Below, in pieces: positions 60,108 to 64,000 of a DNA stretch of 64,000 bases. The DNA is from Sinorhizobium saheli (GTDB lineage Bacteria > Pseudomonadota > Alphaproteobacteria > Rhizobiales > Rhizobiaceae). The notes below the pieces were generated by a model. It searched no databases. It was given only the letters and a program-made list of their open reading frames with translations, and was not told the DNA's origin. Where the stretch lies: positions 62,001 through 126,000 of the forward strand of contig NZ_LNQB01000070.1 in the NCBI RefSeq assembly GCF_001651875.1. The letters run 5' to 3'. Numbering within the stretch: the stretch's first letter is position 1; every line of letters starts with the position of its first letter. The translations under genes were made by a program, and so were the position numbers.

Positions 60108-60800
60108 TCAACGTTTCGAGGGACCGGCCTCGAGGAATGCGCGCGCAAAGCCGTGTTCCGCGACCTTGATCGTCCCATCGGGCAACTTCAGGAGCCGATC
60201 GATCGCCACGCCGTAGAGCCGGAGCCGCTCGTCCAGCAATTCAGCCGCTTCGTCGAGATCCCCCTCCTCGGCCCGGCGCAACGCCTTGTGCATCACTTCC
60301 CGGAACGTCAGCCGCAGTTGCAGAAGCATGTCGGCAAAGGCTCGCGGATCCGGAATGTCGAAAAGCCCTTCCTCGCTGCCCCTTTCGAGGATTGCGCAAA
60401 TAAGCGGCGCAGCGATTTCCCTGACCGTTTCGTCGATCTTGTGAAAGAGCACGACGTTTTCCGGGCGGAAGAGGACGTCGAAGGTGCTGTGCAGCTGCGG
60501 CGCCAGTTCCACGTTCAACCGCCGCGATCCGGCCATGAGGGCGTTGAGCCGGCCGACCGCGTCGAGCGACGGGTCGTCGAGCACGGGCCGCAGCGCCGTG
60601 ATGCTGTCGCTCGCCAGACGCACCGCAAGCGCCTCGAGAAGCGCCTCCTTCGAGGCAAAGTAATGATAGAACGCGCCTTTCGACACGCCGGCTTCGCGAA
60701 TGATGTCGTTCACCGTCGTGTTGTCGTAGCCATTCGCGAAGAAAAGCCGCTGGGCACAATCGAGAAGCTCGGCGGATCGAATCTCAGGCGACTTTATCAC
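60108..60800 (-). CDS. TetR-family transcriptional regulator
   Basis: This 230-residue repressor has the helix-turn-helix AELLDCAQRLFFANGYDNTT then VNDIIREAGVSKGAFYHYFA (about 10-55) and a variable C-terminal ligand domain. I choose the GTG at 60800 (MIKSPEIRS). The frame stays open upstream to an ATG at 60914, but that stretch translates the RIME-like repeat. It is divergent from the efflux operon, and the operator at 61002-61020 is its likely target. Confidence 0.88.
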   Translation of the reverse strand: MIKSPEIRSAELLDCAQRLFFANGYDNTTVNDIIREAGVSKGAFYHYFASKEALLEALAVRLASDSITALRPVLDDPSLDAVGRLNALMAGSRRLNVELAPQLHSTFDVLFRPENVVLFHKIDETVREIAAPLICAILERGSEEGLFDIPDPRAFADMLLQLRLTFREVMHKALRRAEEGDLDEAAELLDERLRLYGVAIDRLLKLPDGTIKVAEHGFARAFLEAGPSKR

Positions 60801-60823
60801 TCGGGCCAAGGCGGTTTCCCTAG

Positions 60824-60922
60824 AGCATTTTGCAGTCGGGTGGAAACACCCGACGTAGTACAAATGCGTCAAAACAAACAGATAGAGCGGTGGTGCGAAC
60901 GCATGTGAGCGCATCCCGCTCT
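60824..60922 (+). repeat. RIME-like repeat, copy 2
   Basis: Starting AGCATTTTGCAG and ending GAGCGCATCCCGCTCT, it closely matches copy 1 at 24131-24231 in the same orientation, with AAACAAACAGATAGAGCGG intact. It lies between the TetR start and the efflux operator. Confidence 0.75.
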
Positions 60923-61001
60923 GAGTGTGGCTTGCCGGCGCGTGATGAGCGTGACGAGCGGATCGGAACCAACTCGTTACCGGCGCGTTTGACCTGGATA
61001 A

Positions 61002-61020
61002 TAGACCGACGGTCGGTCTA
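61002..61020. promoter_or_regulatory. TetR-type operator before the efflux operon
   Basis: TAGACCGACGGTCGGTCTA is a perfect 19-bp palindrome with a single central base. It lies 43 bp before the adaptor start and is a strong candidate site for the divergent TetR repressor. Confidence 0.75.
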
Positions 61021-61062
61021 ATGCTATAGGTTCACCGGGTATAAGTGCTTAGGGAGTGGTAC

Positions 61063-62073
61063 GTGCGGCTCGCACGCTGGATGGTAGGCGTCCTCGGTCT
61101 TGCGGCGGTCGCCGGTTCGACGGCATGGCTCGCCTGGAGGCCGACGGAAGTCTCGGTCGTGCGGGCGTCACGCGGTGATGCGGCGCAAATCGTCTATGCG
61201 AGCGGCAGCGTCGAGCCGCGGACCTGGGCCAAGGTGGCGCCTGTCGTCCGCGACAGGATCGTGGAGCAATGCGACTGCGAGGGGTCGAGGGTCGCGCGCG
61301 GCGACGTGCTTGCCCGGCTCGACGACAGCCAGGTGCGGGCCACACTGGGCGAACTCGAAGCGCGGCGAGCCCTGGCGCAGGAAGAGTACCGGCGCCTCTC
61401 CGTGCTTGCCGGACGGAATGTGACCAGCCAGCAGGCGCTCGACCGCGCTCGCGCCGAGCTCTTGCAGATCGAGGCGCTGATTGCCGGGCAGAAGGCGCGC
61501 CTGGAAACCTACGTATTGCGAGCGCCGGCCCCCGGCGTCGTGCTGAGGCAGGATGGCGAGGTAGGCGAAGTCGCCGAACTGGGAACGGTCCTTGTCTGGG
61601 TCGGCGAGCCGAAGCCGCTCCTGGTGATCGCGGAGGTCAACGAGGAGGACATCCCGCGCGTTCAAGTCGGTCAGCGCGCGCTCTTGCGGGCTGACGCCTT
61701 CCCGGGGCAGGATCTCGAGGCGGTGGTCGACAGCATCACGCCGAAAGGCGATTCCGTCACGAAGACCTATCGCGTTCGCCTGCGCCTGCCCGACGACACG
61801 CCGCTCAAGATCGGCATGTCGACTGACGTGAATATCGTGACACGGGTCTCGAAGAACGCGCTCCTGATCCCGTCCGTCGCCATCGAAGCCAACGAGGTCT
61901 TCGTCGTCGAAGACGGGACGGCCCGGCGGCGCGTGATCCGCACCGGGATTCGCGGCACAAACGGCGTCGAGGTGCTGGCCGGCATTGACGAGGACGCTCT
62001 TGTGATCTCACCCTTTCCCGACCTCGCCGATGGCGCGCGCGTGACCGTCGCGTCGCGGCAGGATCGGTCCTGA
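61063..62073 (+). CDS. HlyD/MacA-type periplasmic adaptor protein
   Basis: This 336-residue membrane-fusion protein has an N-terminal anchor (WMVGVLGLAAVAGSTAWLAW). A biotinyl-lipoyl-like domain is split around a short coiled coil (ARRALAQEEYRRLSVLAGRN). Beta-barrel segments include LLVIAEVNEEDIPRVQVGQR and a final VVEDGTARRRVIRTGIRG block. AGGGAG lies six bases before the GTG at 61063; a GTG at 61045 is weaker. It forms an operon with the FtsX permease and ABC ATPase downstream. Confidence 0.88.
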   Translation: MRLARWMVGVLGLAAVAGSTAWLAWRPTEVSVVRASRGDAAQIVYASGSVEPRTWAKVAPVVRDRIVEQCDCEGSRVARGDVLARLDDSQVRATLGELEARRALAQEEYRRLSVLAGRNVTSQQALDRARAELLQIEALIAGQKARLETYVLRAPAPGVVLRQDGEVGEVAELGTVLVWVGEPKPLLVIAEVNEEDIPRVQVGQRALLRADAFPGQDLEAVVDSITPKGDSVTKTYRVRLRLPDDTPLKIGMSTDVNIVTRVSKNALLIPSVAIEANEVFVVEDGTARRRVIRTGIRGTNGVEVLAGIDEDALVISPFPDLADGARVTVASRQDRS

Positions 62074-62083
62074 GCCTGGAAAC

Positions 62084-63325
62084 ATGCGCCTCATCTTCGA
62101 CATCGCAGCCACGCATATCACAGGCCGCGGCCGTCAGATGCTCGTTGCCGTGCTCGGCGTCGCGGTGGGCGTGGGCTTCTCCATCGCCATGGCGGCGCTG
62201 ATGCAGGGCGGGCAGGACGATTTCGTAAGGCAGATGGTCGACACTATGCCGCATGTCGACATCAGCGACGAGCGCCGCACGCCCCGCCGTCAGCCCGCCG
62301 AGGACGTGTTTGCGACGGCGGCGATCTCGGGGCTGAGGCCGCGCGACGACAGGCGCGGGATCATCAACCCCACGGCAGCGACCGCCTGGCTCGAAAGCTG
62401 GGTTCCGGGACGGTTCGCAGCCAGCCTCAAGGCGCAAGGCGTGATCCGCTATGCCAGCCGCGAGGTCGGGGCTGCCATCATCGGCGTCGATCCCGAACGC
62501 GAGCTCGCCGTCTCGCCCATCGCCGAGGACTTCGTCGAAGGCAGCTTCGCTGCGCTTATCGCGGGCGGCAACAATATTGTCGTCGGCGACACGATGGCGA
62601 CGCGACTAGGCGCCGGCTTCGGCGACACGATTACCGCGGTGTCTTCGGAAGGTCTGACACGCAATTTCAAGATCGTCGGCCTGTTCCACACAGGCACGAC
62701 CGCACGCGACGAGGGCGAGGCCTACGTGCTTCTGAAGAACGCGCAAATCCTCTCTGCGCGGCCGAATGCCATCAACGAGATTCGTATCAAGCTCGACGAT
62801 CCGGGCCTTGCGCCATCGGTGGCGCGCCGCGCCGAATCCGAACTTGGCTACGAGGCCGTTGCCTGGCAGGAGGCGAACGAATCGATCCTCGAGGCGCTCG
62901 TCATCCGCAACGTCATCATGTACACGGTCGTCGGCGCGATCATGCTCGTTGCCGGCTTCGGCATCTACAATATCATCTCCACCATCACGCACGAGAAGGC
63001 GCGCGATATCGCCATCATGAAGTCTCTCGGTTTCCGGGAGGCCGATATGCGCGGGCTTTTCCTCCTCGAAGGCGTGGCGATCGGCGCGGCTGGTTCCGCG
63101 CTTGGCTCGCTGCTCGGTCTTGCCATGACCTACGCACTGTCGCTGATACGTTTCGAGATCGCCGCGACGGGCCAGGAGATGACGCATCTGCCGATCACCT
63201 GGAGCCTGCTTCACTATGTCATCGCATCGGCTTTCGCACTGAGCTCGGCGGCGGTGGCGGGATATTTGCCGGCGCGCCGCGCGGCGGGCCTCAATCCGGT
63301 CGACATCATCCGGGGCGCATCATGA
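62084..63325 (+). CDS. MacB/LolC-type ABC transporter permease (FtsX family)
   Basis: This 413-residue protein has one N-terminal membrane helix (MLVAVLGVAVGVGFSIAMAA) and a large periplasmic domain (about 40-270). Three C-terminal helices are typical of FtsX/MacB permeases (TVVGAIMLVAGFGIYNIIST; VAIGAAGSALGSLLGLAMTY; YVIASAFALSSAAVAGYLPA). It lies ten bases after the adaptor and overlaps the ATPase gene (ATGA). With the adaptor it forms a tripartite-type efflux or lipoprotein-handling system; the substrate is unknown. Confidence 0.9.
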   Translation: MRLIFDIAATHITGRGRQMLVAVLGVAVGVGFSIAMAALMQGGQDDFVRQMVDTMPHVDISDERRTPRRQPAEDVFATAAISGLRPRDDRRGIINPTAATAWLESWVPGRFAASLKAQGVIRYASREVGAAIIGVDPERELAVSPIAEDFVEGSFAALIAGGNNIVVGDTMATRLGAGFGDTITAVSSEGLTRNFKIVGLFHTGTTARDEGEAYVLLKNAQILSARPNAINEIRIKLDDPGLAPSVARRAESELGYEAVAWQEANESILEALVIRNVIMYTVVGAIMLVAGFGIYNIISTITHEKARDIAIMKSLGFREADMRGLFLLEGVAIGAAGSALGSLLGLAMTYALSLIRFEIAATGQEMTHLPITWSLLHYVIASAFALSSAAVAGYLPARRAAGLNPVDIIRGAS

Positions 63326-64000
63326 GCGTGCTCATCGAAACCGAGAAGCTGACGCGCATCCTGCCGGAGACCGTCCCCGTCACACTGGTCAGGGACGTCT
63401 CGCTTTCGATCGGAGAAAAGGAATTCGTCGCCATCACCGGACCGTCAGGCTCCGGCAAATCCTCCCTGCTCTACCTCCTGGGCCTGCTCGACCGCCCGAC
63501 CAGCGGTATCCTCAGGATTGCCGGCCGCGACACCGAGCCCATGAACGAGCAGGAGCGTGCCGCAACGCGGCTTTCCACGCTCGGCTTCGTGTTCCAGTTC
63601 CACTTTCTGCTCCCGGAATTCACCGCGCGCGAGAATGTCGAGATCCCGATGCGTCGGCTCCGACGGCTGGGGCGAGCGGAAATCCGCGCGCGGGCCGCGG
63701 AGTTGCTCGCGTCGTTGGGGCTTGGCGAACATATCGACAAACGGCCCGACCAGCTTTCCGGCGGCCAGCGCCAGCGCGTGGCGGTCGCCCGGTCGCTTGC
63801 CAATGACCCTGCGGTCATCCTCGCCGACGAGCCCACCGGAAGCCTGGACAGCCATAGCTCCGAACAGGTCTTCAACATCCTGGAAAGCCTGGTGCGCGAA
63901 CGCGGCAAGACGGTCATCGCCGTGACGCACGATCTCGACATGGCAGCGCGCATGGATCGGCAAATCCGTCTCGTCGACGGCAAGATCGACTACGGCATGT
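63322..64000 (+). CDS. ABC transporter ATP-binding protein, partial (runs off window)
   Basis: This is the LolD/MacB-type ATPase of the efflux operon. Walker A is in ITGPSGSGKSSLLYLLGLLD, the signature in DQLSGGQRQRVAVARSLA, Walker B in PAVILADEPTGSLDSHSS, and the switch histidine in VIAVTHDLDMA. The ATG at 63322 overlaps the permease stop. No stop codon is reached by the window end (about 226 codons seen), so the C-terminus is missing here but should be short. Confidence 0.92.
   Translation, partial: MSVLIETEKLTRILPETVPVTLVRDVSLSIGEKEFVAITGPSGSGKSSLLYLLGLLDRPTSGILRIAGRDTEPMNEQERAATRLSTLGFVFQFHFLLPEFTARENVEIPMRRLRRLGRAEIRARAAELLASLGLGEHIDKRPDQLSGGQRQRVAVARSLANDPAVILADEPTGSLDSHSSEQVFNILESLVRERGKTVIAVTHDLDMAARMDRQIRLVDGKIDYGM

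Overview
The window is GC-rich alphaproteobacterial DNA, most likely a chromosome segment of Sinorhizobium/Ensifer close to S. meliloti. This is inferred from the acpXL-lpxXL very-long-chain lipid A cluster, cob genes arranged and named as in the aerobic B12 producer Pseudomonas denitrificans (itself an Ensifer relative), a bmt gene, BA14K and DUF1127 proteins, and several families of rhizobial intergenic palindromes, including two about 100-bp RIME-like copies. I see no rRNA, tRNA, CRISPR array, prophage or complete insertion sequence.

Layout. 0-2.3 kb: a small unknown gene and gnd. 2.2-4.2 kb: decayed remnants of fixI and fixS next to a divergent LysR/glutathione-transferase pair that looks inserted. 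4.4-6.6 kb: SRPBCC and VOC proteins, a tiny membrane protein and a PAS-domain protein. 6.9-12.5 kb: lpxXL-adh2XL-fabF1XL-fabF2XL-fabZXL-acpXL, which makes and attaches the C28-type acyl chain of rhizobial lipid A; FabF2XL lacks the catalytic cysteine. 12.8-31.4 kb: a glycerophosphodiesterase-like gene and then cobalamin synthesis (cobE-A-B-C-D, cobU-cobW-cobN-cobO behind a cobalamin riboswitch, and cobQ). This stretch is interrupted by a TauE-type permease and by a FecR-domain protein facing a CHASE2 adenylate cyclase. 31.6-37.1 kb: betaine-type ABC transporter parts (binding protein and ATPase, no permease), a tautomerase/LysR pair and betaine-homocysteine methyltransferase. 37.2-42.1 kb: an ECF sigma factor with a von Willebrand factor A partner, a phosphodiester glycosidase and an iron-sulfur protein.

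42.2-54.0 kb is the most interesting part. It is a nearly contiguous set for corrinoid-dependent methyl transfer: a non-pyrrolysine MttB-family methyltransferase, its corrinoid protein, a DUF1638 protein, an MTHFR-C/MetV-like protein and MetF, a methyltetrahydrofolate:corrinoid methyltransferase and a [2Fe-2S]/ASKHA corrinoid activator. Read together, the genes would demethylate a quaternary amine such as glycine or proline betaine, pass the methyl group through cob(I)alamin to tetrahydrofolate and oxidise it to methylene-THF. The B12 genes, betaine transporter parts and bmt nearby fit that theme. Such systems are known mainly from anaerobes.

54.0-64.0 kb: an Lrp/diaminopropionate ammonia-lyase/M20 amidase catabolic set ending in a truncated second M20 gene, an ArsR/SRPBCC pair, a LysR gene with its own palindrome, a DUF1127 protein, and a TetR gene divergent from a MacAB-like efflux system (adaptor, permease, ATPase) that runs off the right edge. 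Start codons were chosen by ribosome-binding sites and overlaps. Family calls come from motifs read by eye, without database searches.
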